DNA of 64,000 nt from Melioribacteraceae bacterium 4301-Me (GCA_041538185.1 JBGORM010000001.1:372001-436000), one strand, 5' to 3'. Shown: positions 7,991 through 17,900, counted from the first letter of the stretch. Notes: generated from the letters alone by a model not told the origin. Made by a program: numbers and translations.

Positions 7991-10900
7991 ATGCAGCTAA
8001 GAGTTAATATGAGATATAAAGAAAATTATTGTTCATTACTAAAAACAGGCATTAAGTTTGAATTTCACATTGCAAAGCAAGTAAGGGAGCAGTATCAATT
8101 TGATGATGAGCTTTTTTCTATTAACGGCAATGTAATTTTTGCAGATTTCAAAAGTGTACGTCTTTTTGTTCAAAAAATAAACTCGAAAAGAAATTACGAA
8201 CTTCATGTAAGACCTGGTGAGGTTAACGCTGCTGGGTTGATTGATGAAATTTATCATTTTATACTTAATGAGTATGAAAATCGTGTGAATCCAAACGTAT
8301 TTCAAAAGGCAGTTAATTTTTTAATTGAAGAAGTTAATGCAGATTCACTTAACAATGTGTTGTCTGATTTTATCGATGTGTTTCCACCTATTGATGTTTA
8401 TAACGGAAAATTAAATACTGCAGATTACCTAAATTCTTCAACGGAAAACAAATCTCATATAGAAATTACATTACAAGAAATTATAACGCTTTATTTCGCC
8501 AATTTTAATCCGGCTAATCAGCGAATTATTGAGCTTTTCGATGAAAATTATTTAAATGAAAAGAGCTTATATAATTTTCTGATAAAAAAATTGGATGAGT
8601 TCTTTCAGCGAGAGAAAAAGTTTGGGCCTGATAACCAAGATATTTTTTCGTTTTTAAAAACGCCAATTATTAAAAATCCTAACAGTCACGAAGCTCAACT
8701 CGATTTTATTTTTGAACGATGGGGCGTACTTATTAAAGAAAAATTTGGCAATAGAATTTTACAAAGCAAAGATTTAATGAAAGAAGATTTACGCTTTGAA
8801 TTTTTGGGAGGAGGAGCTCCAACAGCAGTACCTAAGTTTAAAGATAAAATGAATGATGCAGATTTTCTTACACTTGGTAAATCGGGCTATAGATACGCTG
8901 AAGATATTTGGAAAGATTACGAAGAGCCGAAGAACTTCACAGAAGATATTGATTGGATGCCAAAAGTAGTTTTGATAGCAAAAAATGTTTACGTATGGTT
9001 AGACCAGTTATCCAAAAAATACCAAAGAACAATTAAAACTTTAGATCAAATCCCCGATGAAGAATTAGATTTATTAGCTAATTGGGGATTTAACGGCTTG
9101 TGGCTAATTGGTATTTGGGAAAGAAGCAGTGCATCACGTAAAATAAAACACTTATTGGGAAACATTGATGCAACTGCTTCAGCATACTCACTCTACGATT
9201 ATCAAATTGCAAGTGATTTAGGAGGCGAGGACGCATTCAATAATTTAAATGCTCGTGCATTTCAACGAGGCATTCGTCTTGCAAGTGATATGGTGCCAAA
9301 TCATACAGGTATTTTTTCCAAATGGATTTTGGAAAAGCCGAATTATTTTATTCAAATTGATTATTCACCTTTCCCAAATTACACTTTTAATGGACCTGAC
9401 CTTTCTGATGATCCATCTATCCAAATTCGAATTGAAGACCATTATTGGAATCGTTCTGATGCTGCAGTCGTTTTTCAAAGAATTGATAATCGTACTGGAG
9501 AAATACGTTACATTTATCACGGTAACGACGGCACTAACATGCCATGGAATGATACTGCTCAACTTAATATGATTAAACAAGAAGTAAGAGAAGCAGTAAT
9601 TCAAAAAATCTTAGAAGTCGCAAGGAAATTCTCTATTATTCGATTTGATGCCGCAATGACCTTAACCAAACGTCATTTCTCACGTTTATGGTATCCACCA
9701 CCTGGTCAAGGTGGCGATATCCCATCTCGCTCTGATTTTTCAATGACACAAAGTGAATTTGATAAATTATTCCCAACAGAATTCTGGCGTGAGGTGGTCG
9801 ATAGAATTAATTCTGAAATGCCAAATACTTTGTTACTTGCAGAAGCATTTTGGCTAATGGAAGGATATTTCGTACGTTCACTCGGTATGCATCGTGTCTA
9901 TAATTCTGCTTTTATGCACATGATGATGAAAGAGGAAAACGAAAAATATCGCGACCTTATTACTAATACATTAGAATTTGAGCCTGAAATATTAAAAAGA
10001 TATGTTAATTTTATGAGCAATCCAGACGAGGAAACAGCTATAAAACAATTTGGGACAGACGACAAATATTTTGGTGTTTGCACTTTAATGGTTACTTTAC
10101 CCGGTTTACCAATGTTTGCTCATGGACAAATTGAAGGTTTCACTGAAAAATACGGCATGGAATATAAAAAGGCTTATTATCAAGAATCACCTTTGCAATG
10201 GCTTATCGAAAGACATGAAAGAGAAATTTTTCCATTAATAAAAAAGCGCTACATCTTTGCTGGAGTAGAAAATTTTTGGCTGTTCGATTTCATCGATAGC
10301 TTTGGAAATGTTAACGAAAATGTTTTTGCGTTTACTAATATGGCACAAGGTGAGCGTGCTGTAGTTTTTTACAATAATAAATTTGAATACACCTCTGGTA
10401 AAATTTATCGTTCAACATCTAAACTTGTAAATGAACAACTACAAACTAAAACATTGTCAGATGCCATTAAAATAAATACTTCTAAAAACTACTTTTATGT
10501 CTATCGTGAATTAAATTCGAAATTGGAATTTATTAAAAGTGGTGAAGACATAGCTCAGAACGGATTCAGTGTTGAACTACATGCTTTCAAATATAAGGTT
10601 TTTATCGATTTTAAAGAGGTTTATGATGACTCTGGTGCATGGCAAAAATTATGTGAAAAATTAGATGGCAGGGGAGTGTCAAATATTCAACAAGAGAAAA
10701 TTTTGATGACCTTAGAACCAGTCCATAAATCTTTTGGGGATTTATTTTTGCCTGAGACGATTGAAGGTTTTATAAACTATTTATTTGAAACGGGGAAAAA
10801 TAATAGTGCTAATACGATTGTTGAACCTTTAGAGAATAAGTATAAAAATCTGCTCAAAGAGATAACAAGATATTGCTCAATTGAAGTCGATCATTCCCAG

Positions 10901-11644
10901 ATGATAAGTAATTTTATTTCTGTTGCAGAATCTGCTCATAATTTGAATTCAGTTTTATGCAACGAATTCCCAGTTGATAAAAATATTGTGAATAAAAATA
11001 TACAAGATATGATTGTTTTTTCTATCATCAATAATTATAAAGAAAATATTGTTCTACTTTTGCTGTGGGATACAATTAGAAATTTAAAAGAATTATTTGA
11101 AGATAAAGGTAAAATTAACAAGAGCAACTTCATTAATAAACTTATGCTTGATATACCAATAAAAAATATTTTGATGGGAGTAACGCACAATGATACTAAT
11201 CTCTATTACGAAATATCACTATTAAATGTTTTATTCCATAATAAAGTCAATCTTCTAAATTTATTTGAGATTAATTACGAAGAAAAGCAAATAGATAACA
11301 TTACTAAAACAACTAAAGATAATTATCTCAGTTTAATTGACTCTTTTTTTGAAAATGAGCATGTTAAATTTTATTTGGGTGTAAATTGTTTCGAAGGTGT
11401 TTGGTATTATAATAAAGAAAGGTTCGAAGAACTACTTAAGTGGATTTTAACTATCAACTTACTTTCACTTTATACAAATGATAAAAATAAAAGCAAAGAA
11501 GAAATAGCCATTTTTTACATAAAAAAACTATCCAAATTATATAGTTCTATCGTTACACTCTCAAATGAATGTGGGTATAAATATGATTTTTTAAAAGAGA
11601 AATTGAAGAATTTAATTTTAGATAATAATCTTAAATTAATATGA
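7991..11644 (+). CDS. Large GH13 alpha-amylase-family protein
   Basis: This 1217-residue protein has a GH13 TIM barrel at about residues 320-800. Conserved region I is SDMVPNHTG (432-440). Region II is IIRFDAAMTL with the nucleophile D553. Region III is LLLAEAFW with acid/base E618. Region IV is FMSNPDEE, where D679 is kept but the usual His before it is Pro. All three catalytic carboxylates are therefore present. About 270 N-terminal and 400 C-terminal residues match no domain I know. There is no signal peptide, so it is probably cytoplasmic and acts on alpha-glucans or related oligosaccharides; substrate cannot be told. ATG 7991 has AGGA 6 nt upstream. It stands alone with its own terminator. 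A transglycosylase rather than a hydrolase is possible. Confidence 0.85.
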   Translation: MQLRVNMRYKENYCSLLKTGIKFEFHIAKQVREQYQFDDELFSINGNVIFADFKSVRLFVQKINSKRNYELHVRPGEVNAAGLIDEIYHFILNEYENRVNPNVFQKAVNFLIEEVNADSLNNVLSDFIDVFPPIDVYNGKLNTADYLNSSTENKSHIEITLQEIITLYFANFNPANQRIIELFDENYLNEKSLYNFLIKKLDEFFQREKKFGPDNQDIFSFLKTPIIKNPNSHEAQLDFIFERWGVLIKEKFGNRILQSKDLMKEDLRFEFLGGGAPTAVPKFKDKMNDADFLTLGKSGYRYAEDIWKDYEEPKNFTEDIDWMPKVVLIAKNVYVWLDQLSKKYQRTIKTLDQIPDEELDLLANWGFNGLWLIGIWERSSASRKIKHLLGNIDATASAYSLYDYQIASDLGGEDAFNNLNARAFQRGIRLASDMVPNHTGIFSKWILEKPNYFIQIDYSPFPNYTFNGPDLSDDPSIQIRIEDHYWNRSDAAVVFQRIDNRTGEIRYIYHGNDGTNMPWNDTAQLNMIKQEVREAVIQKILEVARKFSIIRFDAAMTLTKRHFSRLWYPPPGQGGDIPSRSDFSMTQSEFDKLFPTEFWREVVDRINSEMPNTLLLAEAFWLMEGYFVRSLGMHRVYNSAFMHMMMKEENEKYRDLITNTLEFEPEILKRYVNFMSNPDEETAIKQFGTDDKYFGVCTLMVTLPGLPMFAHGQIEGFTEKYGMEYKKAYYQESPLQWLIERHEREIFPLIKKRYIFAGVENFWLFDFIDSFGNVNENVFAFTNMAQGERAVVFYNNKFEYTSGKIYRSTSKLVNEQLQTKTLSDAIKINTSKNYFYVYRELNSKLEFIKSGEDIAQNGFSVELHAFKYKVFIDFKEVYDDSGAWQKLCEKLDGRGVSNIQQEKILMTLEPVHKSFGDLFLPETIEGFINYLFETGKNNSANTIVEPLENKYKNLLKEITRYCSIEVDHSQMISNFISVAESAHNLNSVLCNEFPVDKNIVNKNIQDMIVFSIINNYKENIVLLLLWDTIRNLKELFEDKGKINKSNFINKLMLDIPIKNILMGVTHNDTNLYYEISLLNVLFHNKVNLLNLFEINYEEKQIDNITKTTKDNYLSLIDSFFENEHVKFYLGVNCFEGVWYYNKERFEELLKWILTINLLSLYTNDKNKSKEEIAIFYIKKLSKLYSSIVTLSNECGYKYDFLKEKLKNLILDNNLKLI

Positions 11645-11682
11645 AAAGGTAGACACTACATCGTGTGGATGTCTACCTTTTT
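11644..11682 (+). terminator. Intrinsic terminator after the GH13 gene
   Basis: AAAAGGTAGACA (11644-11655) pairs with TGTCTACCTTTTT (11670-11682) across a 14-base loop. The T-run follows the GC part, directly after the stop codon. Its symmetry would also serve the converging minus-strand gene that ends at 11719. Confidence 0.8.
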
Positions 11683-11718
11683 CAGGAGGTGTGAGAACAA
11701 TCTTAATTCTGATTTATT

Positions 11719-12261
11719 CTACAAATTAAAATTATATCTTAATCCTATACTGCTTGTCATACCTACAAAATTATAACCGTCATTGTAAAAGCCGAGGTCG
11801 GCATTTAACCCAATGTTGTTAAATAAAGCATAGTCTATTCCAACACCAACTCTTCCGTTGAGTTTAGTTTTTGTTTCTGTAGGATTTGTTATAGAGTATT
11901 CAAATTTTCTGTTTGTCAAAACTATCCCCATAGAAAAGTATGGTCTAATCTTGTTAAATACAAAAGGTGTTAGGTATAATGAAAGATGAGTACGCAAATC
12001 CTTTTCGTTTCCGGAAATATTTTCCATGTTTCCGCTTAAATATTCACCAGTGAATGCAAGAGTGAGATTTTTGTTAAAAGAATAACCTAATATAATTCCG
12101 TAACCAGATGGATTATTGATTTCACTTATTCTGTTATTCTGGCTTGAATTGTTAAACCATGAACCTACAACTCCCACTGAAAACCTATTTTGACTAAATA
12201 GGTCGGAATTAGCAAACAGCGACAATAATAAAATTACTGTAATACTAATCGAGCGTTTCAT
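11719..12261 (-). CDS. Small outer-membrane beta-barrel protein
   Basis: This 180-residue protein has a signal peptide (MKRSISITVILLLSLFANSD, cut near SQN) followed by alternating hydrophobic/polar strands: FSVGVVGSWF, GYGIILGYSF, LTLAFTGEYL, HLSLYLTPFVF, RPYFSMGIVL, GRVGVGIDYAL and IGLNADLGFY. It ends in SSIGLRYNFNL with the terminal aromatic pattern of outer-membrane barrels. It resembles the OmpA-like/opacity-type 8-stranded fold, but I cannot name a function. Start ATG 12261 is chosen because a perfect AGGAGGT lies 5 nt upstream; the frame is open to 12300, but the extra 13 residues do not look like a signal. It is downstream of the exporter operon in the same direction. Confidence 0.75.
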   Translation of the reverse strand: MKRSISITVILLLSLFANSDLFSQNRFSVGVVGSWFNNSSQNNRISEINNPSGYGIILGYSFNKNLTLAFTGEYLSGNMENISGNEKDLRTHLSLYLTPFVFNKIRPYFSMGIVLTNRKFEYSITNPTETKTKLNGRVGVGIDYALFNNIGLNADLGFYNDGYNFVGMTSSIGLRYNFNL

Positions 12262-12314
12262 ATTACCTCCTATTTGTTTGTAGTTAAAAAATTGAGACAT
12301 TTTTTATTATTTAT

Positions 12315-13481
12315 TCATCTCACATTACTAAAAAGTGTTTTCATTCTAATGCTTGCAACAGCAAATCCAAGTATTGTTAATGCTAAAAGATGGATAACTT
12401 GTAGATATACATCAGAAAAACTTGCACCCATTCTAATTATTCTTATATATGCATTGTAGAAAGGTGTAATGGGAATTAAATATGCTATTACTTTTATGTA
12501 AATTGGCATTGATTGGATTGGCCAACTGTACCCAGAAATTAAAAAAACGGGATACGATGTTAATGTTAAAAATTGTAATGAGATTATCTTTTTCTTAAAA
12601 AAGGAAGAGATAAAAATACTTATGTAAATCACAGAAGCTATAAGTAAAACTACTGTCAATGACAGTGCGAACCAACTGCCTAATATATTTATAGAGAATA
12701 CCTTAAAGTTAATAGTGAGAAAAAAAAGTGAATAACTTAGATAAAGAATAAAATAGAATAATCCCTTACCGTGAATTGCATCAGTTACATTCCCTTTTGT
12801 CAAATAAAATAACTCGCTTAAAGTACCTAATTCTCTTTCCTTAGCAATGCTTTCCGATAGTCCTATAAGCAGCGTTTGATGTATAATTAAGATTAATATA
12901 GCAGGTATTAAAAAATCACCATAAGTTTCAGTAAAACTGAACATGGGATGTATTTCTCCATGTATGGGCTCTATTAATTCTTTAGCTTGCTCGTACGAAT
13001 AGCTATTAGATAAAAAATATTTTAGTCGAATTTCAGCACCTGCATACGCAATTGTTTCATTAATGGCTTTGTTAATATCATTAGAGACTAAAAAGCGACT
13101 TGAATTAAGATATAACTTCAAGTCAGCGCCTTTACCACTTTTGAGATTCTTTTCAAAATTTTTTGGGAAAAAAATCATAGCCTGAGCATTTCCTGTGTTA
13201 ATTTCTTTAACTCCATTGGAAAAATCTGACACTACTTCATATACTTTTATTTTTTGGTGAGCATCAAAATTTCTTATCAATTCTTTTGTAATTGATGAAT
13301 TATCCATGTCAACTACAACTATTCTTACGTTTTCTTCAGTCTTATTAGAATAAATGGAGCTGTAAAAAAATGAATAGAAGATAGGTGCCAATAATAAGAC
13401 GGCGATTAAATTCACATCTTTTGAGATTACTTTGATTTCTCTTTTAAAGACAGTGATAATATTTTTTATTCTTTCTTTCAT
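12315..13481 (-). CDS. ABC-2 type permease (YbhS/YbhR-like), second of pair
   Basis: This 388-residue membrane protein has one N-terminal helix (about 27-46), a large extracytoplasmic loop (about 50-180) and five or six C-terminal helices from about 185, ending LHLLALTILGFAVASIRMKT. Motifs such as ERELGTLSELFYLTKG after the third helix and ISGYSWPIQSMPIYIKV are typical of ABC-2 exporters of the YhhJ/YbhR/YbhS group. It overlaps the preceding permease gene by 4 nt, so the two likely form a heterodimer. No ATP-binding gene is found in the operon; see findings. Confidence 0.9.
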   Translation of the reverse strand: MKERIKNIITVFKREIKVISKDVNLIAVLLLAPIFYSFFYSSIYSNKTEENVRIVVVDMDNSSITKELIRNFDAHQKIKVYEVVSDFSNGVKEINTGNAQAMIFFPKNFEKNLKSGKGADLKLYLNSSRFLVSNDINKAINETIAYAGAEIRLKYFLSNSYSYEQAKELIEPIHGEIHPMFSFTETYGDFLIPAILILIIHQTLLIGLSESIAKERELGTLSELFYLTKGNVTDAIHGKGLFYFILYLSYSLFFLTINFKVFSINILGSWFALSLTVVLLIASVIYISIFISSFFKKKIISLQFLTLTSYPVFLISGYSWPIQSMPIYIKVIAYLIPITPFYNAYIRIIRMGASFSDVYLQVIHLLALTILGFAVASIRMKTLFSNVR

Positions 13482-14641
13482 AATTTTTTGATTTTGTATT
13501 TAAGTATCAGAATAGATAGCAAGAATGAACCTATTGTAAACAAGGTAAGAATTCCGATTTCAGGAATAACAGTTGCAATAGGTGTATCCATCAAATAAAG
13601 TTTTAAAAATCCATTTAGAAAGTGAGTAAAAGGCATTAATTGAGCTAATACTCTTGGTATTAAAGGCATAGCCCAAATCGGGAAAGTAAATCCACTTAGT
13701 ATAAATGCAGGGGTATTTATAAAAACAGCAAATTCTGTTGCCAAAAGTTGATTGTGAAAAATAGAAGAAATCAACAGACCAAGCATCACACATGAAATAA
13801 TGTAGTAAATAATAAATAAAGCTACGAGAAGAACATTTCCATGAATTGGTATATTGAGTAAAGGGAAAATGATACCTAAAATTAAAAATACGTTTACTGT
13901 GTGAATTAATATAAGCGGTAAAGATTTGCCTATTAAAATTGCAGATAAATTATTGTCTGGGATTTTTAATAGTTTCTCGAAAGAATTATCTGTGAATTCT
14001 GAACCAATACTTACAGCTGCAGTAATTATTATTATTATTTGTAAACTAAATGCAATTAAACCTGGGACTAAATAGCTGAGGTAACTGTAATTTGGGTTAT
14101 ATAATGAATTTGTATCAAGCCTAATTGGGTTAATTAAATTAATAGCACTTTCCTTGCTAAGTTTTTTTGCCTCTAATTTTTTTAATAATATTCCACCCGA
14201 AATTGTTCTTAGTATAGTTAGTCCATCTTTATAAATTATATTACTTACAATTAAGTTAGATGCATTAATATAAATAACAACAGTGGAGTTTTCGCCTTTT
14301 TTAATTTTATTTTCAAGCCCTTTAGGTATGTAGAATGCAGCTACAATTTTTCCTTGTCTCATACTTTGTTTAATTTCTTCTACTGAAGTAAAGTAATGCA
14401 TAATCTTCATAGAAGAAGTGCTTTCGACTGATTCAGTAATTTTTCTAGAAAGCATACTATAATCTAAATCGCATATTCCCACTGGCAGTTCCCTTACAAG
14501 TTCATTCTTGTATATTAAAGCATAAAGAAAGAAAATAATTAATGATGTTATTATGGATAAGACATATATAGTTTTCTGTTCAGTGATTCTTTTGAACTCT
14601 CTTAGTACAATTTCTTTAATGTTTTCAATAGACTTTTTCAT
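13478..14641 (-). CDS. ABC-2 type permease (YbhS/YbhR-like), first of pair
   Basis: This 387-residue paralogue of the downstream permease has the same plan: N-terminal helix at about 26-45, a periplasmic loop with QGKIVAAFYIPKGLENKIKKG, then the multi-helix ABC-2 core with SEFTDNSFEKLLKIPDNN and ILSGFTFPIWAMPLIPR. It lies 27 bp after the membrane-fusion protein gene. It probably partners the next permease as the inner-membrane channel of a tripartite drug or envelope-molecule exporter. Confidence 0.9.
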   Translation of the reverse strand: MKKSIENIKEIVLREFKRITEQKTIYVLSIITSLIIFFLYALIYKNELVRELPVGICDLDYSMLSRKITESVESTSSMKIMHYFTSVEEIKQSMRQGKIVAAFYIPKGLENKIKKGENSTVVIYINASNLIVSNIIYKDGLTILRTISGGILLKKLEAKKLSKESAINLINPIRLDTNSLYNPNYSYLSYLVPGLIAFSLQIIIIITAAVSIGSEFTDNSFEKLLKIPDNNLSAILIGKSLPLILIHTVNVFLILGIIFPLLNIPIHGNVLLVALFIIYYIISCVMLGLLISSIFHNQLLATEFAVFINTPAFILSGFTFPIWAMPLIPRVLAQLMPFTHFLNGFLKLYLMDTPIATVIPEIGILTLFTIGSFLLSILILKYKIKKL

Positions 14642-14668
14642 GTTCTTTTTTTAAATAAAAACTATGTT

Positions 14669-15649
14669 TTACATTTTAATATTTACTGTCATACCTGGCC
14701 TTAAGTTGTTTATTGGTGATTTGCTTCTCAGATGTATTTCAAAAGTTTTCAAATCAAACTCACCTTTTTGATTTGTAGGTTTCCAAGTTGCAAAATCTGC
14801 CATAGGGGAGATGTACGTAACTTCAAATTCATATTCAGAATTATTGAGTGCAGGGACAAATCCTTTAAAGATTTTTCCCATTTTGATTGTGTCCATTTTA
14901 TCTTCTCGTACTTGAAGAACCACGTAGGAATTTCTTAAATCCAGAATTGTAAAAATTGGGTAACCACTGTTTATTACTTCACCAGTATTTGCAATAATTT
15001 TACTTACTTCTCCATCAATAGGTGATTTGATAATTAGTTCATCTTTATAAGCACATGCTTCGTTGAAAGCATTTTCTGCTTGATGATATAAAGACTCTGC
15101 TGCATCAATTTCTTCTGGTCTAGCTCCTTTCATTACCATCTCGTATTTTGCTTTTGCTGCTTCCATCTGTGCTTTAGCAGAGTTGTATTTGAATTGCATT
15201 TCATCCATTTCTTGTTTTGTTATTACAGAATCTTTGAAAAGTTTCTTAAATCTTATCCAAGTTTTTTCGACATAATTAAATTGTTCTTTTGCTTGAATGT
15301 ATAATTGTTCAACAGCTATTTTTTCTTCTGGACGAGCACCGTTTTTAGCCATTTGTAGTTTTGCTTTTGCTGCTTCCATCGCTCCTTTTGCTTGTTCTAC
15401 TTTTGCATCCATTTCTTTGCTTTCTAAACTTGCTAAAACTGATCCCTTGTCGATGTGCTCACCCTCGTTGACATATATAGTATCAATTCTACCTGGGATT
15501 TTAGAGGCTACGTCAATTTCGGTTGTCTCAACTATCCCCGTTAAAACTTCTTCATTAGAGGTGAATACAGAAGCGATTAAAAATATTAAAGAGATGAGCA
15601 TTATAAAGATTGGTATTGATACAACTATTTTTCCTTTAGTCAATTTCAT
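14669..15649 (-). CDS. HlyD/EmrA-type membrane-fusion (periplasmic adaptor) protein
   Basis: This 326-residue protein has a single N-terminal anchor (about 8-29) followed by a biotinyl-lipoyl half-motif (VASKIPGRIDTIYVNEGEHI), a long coiled-coil hairpin with two internal repeats (KNGARPEEKIAVEQLYIQA and MKGARPEEIDAAESLYHQA), the second lipoyl half (IKSPIDGEVSKIIANTGEVI) and a beta-barrel part ending LRPGMTVNIKM. Start ATG 15649 is preferred to ATG 15667 because AGGAG lies between them, 8 nt before 15649. It should bridge the permease pair and the TolC-like channel encoded just upstream. Confidence 0.92.
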   Translation of the reverse strand: MKLTKGKIVVSIPIFIMLISLIFLIASVFTSNEEVLTGIVETTEIDVASKIPGRIDTIYVNEGEHIDKGSVLASLESKEMDAKVEQAKGAMEAAKAKLQMAKNGARPEEKIAVEQLYIQAKEQFNYVEKTWIRFKKLFKDSVITKQEMDEMQFKYNSAKAQMEAAKAKYEMVMKGARPEEIDAAESLYHQAENAFNEACAYKDELIIKSPIDGEVSKIIANTGEVINSGYPIFTILDLRNSYVVLQVREDKMDTIKMGKIFKGFVPALNNSEYEFEVTYISPMADFATWKPTNQKGEFDLKTFEIHLRSKSPINNLRPGMTVNIKM

Positions 15650-15659
15650 TTTGGTTCTC

Positions 15660-17117
15660 CTATTCATACCAGATTCTTAAAAATTTATTAGGGTTACCTT
15701 CAGCAAGAAACAATGAACTTAGTGTTTCGTAGTAGTCAAAAAGTGATTTTAAGCGATCAACTTTCACTTTTTCTAATGAAAGTTGTGCGTCAATTACTTC
15801 AAGCGAAGTTGCCATTCCAGCTTCAAATCTTTTTTCGTTTTGTTTTAAATTTTCTAATGCAAGTGATTCGGTCACACTAAGTTTTTCATATCTCGTTTTT
15901 GCATTTTGCATGTCCTTGTACGATTTATCGATCCATAAAGAAACTTGTTTTCTAACATCCGATTCTAAGAACTTTAATTCATTTTCAAGATGTTTAGCAG
16001 ATTGTAAATTGAGATAATCTTTAAATCCCTTAAAAATATTTAGGTTAAACTGAATCCCAACAGCCCAGCGTGGTTCTAAACTTGATAAATATTGAGGATA
16101 CATCTCATACTTTCCAAAAGCGACAATTTTTGGTAGAAATTCTGACCTGGCAATACTAAAATTTTGATTAGCTTCAATATTTTTTTCTTGAATTATTTTT
16201 AGTAGTGGTTGGCTTTCAAAAGCGTTTTGTTTGAATACATTAACAGAATCTTTGATTTCTTTGAAAACAAGTGAGTCAGTAAGCACAAAAGAAGTATTTT
16301 GGTCTATGCCTAAAGATTTTTTTAGTATTATCCATGATAGTTCTAGATTGTTTTTATCTGTTGATAAATTATTTTCAGCTTCTGCTACTGCTACTTTTGC
16401 ACGCAGGTAGTTGTTGACAGCAATTAACCCCTCATCATACAATTTTTTAGCTTCTTTTTCATGGTTTCGCATTCCATTTAAAACTTCTTCTCTTGTTTTT
16501 ACAACATTATTGAGTAGCAGTACTCTTAAATAATTGACTATAATTTCGCTTTCTATTTCATTTTTTACTTTTGTTAATTCTATCTCAGCCGATTTTTTTT
16601 CGGCTGTGGCATAATTTTTTGCAGCAATTAATTTTCCACCTAAAAACAAAGGCTGTGTAATAAAAAGCGTAGCAGTCCAATAGTTTTGTTTTTTGAAAGT
16701 TTCTTCAAATGAAGGTATTGTACTATTTAATGTGCTTAGTGTTTGAGAGAATATATTGTTTTTAATTTCTATAGGAAGAGGGTTACCATTGTTTAAAATG
16801 TTGTAAATATTAGCAAGCTCGACTTGATTTTTAGCTTGAAGATTGGTTATTACTTCTTTAATTGGGTTTAGATCTATATTAAGTTCTTGATTTAGATGAG
16901 TAAAATTTCCTTCAAGCATTATTGACGGTAAAAAGTTTCCATAAGAAGATAAATCATCAAATTTTTTTTGAGCAAATCTTTCATAGAACTGCTTAATTTT
17001 ATCATTGTTCTTAAGTCCAATATTAATTGCTTCGGATAATGATAAAGTTTGTCCAAAAGTTAAATTGTTGCATAGGACTATTATTAAGAAAGGGGAAATT
17101 TTCTTTATTAGTTTCAT
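15660..17117 (-). CDS. TolC-family outer-membrane efflux protein
   Basis: This 485-residue protein has a signal peptide (MKLIKKISPFLIIVLCNNLT, cut after FGQ) and two OEP repeats. It begins LSLSEAINIGLKNNDKIKQF; the second repeat starts near SQPLLKIIQEKNIEANQNF. Long amphipathic helices alternate with short strands, and NEKRFEAGMATSLEVIDAQLSL is the usual C-terminal OEP signature. It forms the trimeric outer-membrane duct of the exporter. ATG 17117 has AGGA at a good distance; an adjacent ATG at 17120 is also possible. It is the second gene of the TetR-led operon. Confidence 0.92.
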   Translation of the reverse strand: MKLIKKISPFLIIVLCNNLTFGQTLSLSEAINIGLKNNDKIKQFYERFAQKKFDDLSSYGNFLPSIMLEGNFTHLNQELNIDLNPIKEVITNLQAKNQVELANIYNILNNGNPLPIEIKNNIFSQTLSTLNSTIPSFEETFKKQNYWTATLFITQPLFLGGKLIAAKNYATAEKKSAEIELTKVKNEIESEIIVNYLRVLLLNNVVKTREEVLNGMRNHEKEAKKLYDEGLIAVNNYLRAKVAVAEAENNLSTDKNNLELSWIILKKSLGIDQNTSFVLTDSLVFKEIKDSVNVFKQNAFESQPLLKIIQEKNIEANQNFSIARSEFLPKIVAFGKYEMYPQYLSSLEPRWAVGIQFNLNIFKGFKDYLNLQSAKHLENELKFLESDVRKQVSLWIDKSYKDMQNAKTRYEKLSVTESLALENLKQNEKRFEAGMATSLEVIDAQLSLEKVKVDRLKSLFDYYETLSSLFLAEGNPNKFLRIWYE

Positions 17118-17168
17118 CATATTCCTCATTGAATAATGAACCATAATTCATTAATAAAGCAAAAAAAA

Positions 17169-17756
17169 TTATTTTTGTATTCCATGTTTAATTAAAAATT
17201 TCACATTTCTTCTTATTTTATTTAGTGAATATTTATTTTGATCTTTAGCCCAAAGATGAAGAAGATTTCGCAAAGCACCGAATATAAAGTGACGAAATAC
17301 TGATAAATCAATATTTGGATCAAACAAATTTTGTTTAATTCCTTCTTTTATAACTAGCTCGCCTTGGTCTAAAAACATATCGTAGTATTTTGTAAATTTT
17401 TGGTTAGTAGATTGAATTAAGTGGTTTTGTTCGTTAACAAAAACAACTGCTAATGATGGATTTTCTGTAAATATGTCAAATACAAGGTCGATCATAGCAT
17501 CAATTTTTTCGATAGGAGAGATAGCAGTGTTTTCAGCAACTGATTTTAATTCCACAAACAATTTTTGCCATAGTTTTTCGAATATTTGCAGTAGTATACT
17601 CTCTTTATTTTTAAAATAAATGTAGACGCTTCCTGTGGCTACATTTGCTAATTCTGCTATTTTTGATATTTTGGCTTTATGATAACCATAATCTGCAAAG
17701 ACTTTTATTGCTGCTTCCAAAATATCTTTTTCTTTATTCCCTTCTTTAACTCTCAT
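17169..17756 (-). CDS. TetR/AcrR-family transcriptional regulator
   Basis: This 195-residue regulator has an N-terminal helix-turn-helix: KEKDILEAAIKVFADYGYHK, then ISKIAELANVATGSVYIYFK, the classic TetR DNA-recognition helix. The C-terminal ligand domain resembles the TetR_C group seen in FadR-like fatty-acid and drug regulators. Start ATG 17756 is chosen: the frame extends to a TTG at 17792, but that codon lies within the -7 box of the promoter. It is the first gene of the exporter operon (51 bp before tolC), so it most likely represses its own operon and responds to an exported compound. Confidence 0.9.
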   Translation of the reverse strand: MRVKEGNKEKDILEAAIKVFADYGYHKAKISKIAELANVATGSVYIYFKNKESILLQIFEKLWQKLFVELKSVAENTAISPIEKIDAMIDLVFDIFTENPSLAVVFVNEQNHLIQSTNQKFTKYYDMFLDQGELVIKEGIKQNLFDPNIDLSVFRHFIFGALRNLLHLWAKDQNKYSLNKIRRNVKFLIKHGIQK

Positions 17757-17789
17757 TTTCGTTAAAGAAATTATTAATGAATAACGATT

Positions 17790-17821
17790 CAAAAATAAAT
17801 AAAAATTAAATATAAAGTCAA
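17790..17821 (-). promoter_or_regulatory. Promoter of the TetR-exporter operon
   Basis: TTG at 17821-17819 and TATTTTTG at 17797-17790 are separated by 21 nt, matching the Bacteroidetes-type -33/-7 pattern. The region is very AT-rich, so chance matches are easier here than at the his promoter. No clear TetR operator palindrome was recognised. Confidence 0.55.
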
Positions 17822-17900
17822 TACAACAAAAATTTTTTTTATACTTTCCAAATTTTGCACTTAATCTTGCTTTTTCACTGCTTATTATCTCAATCTTTTA

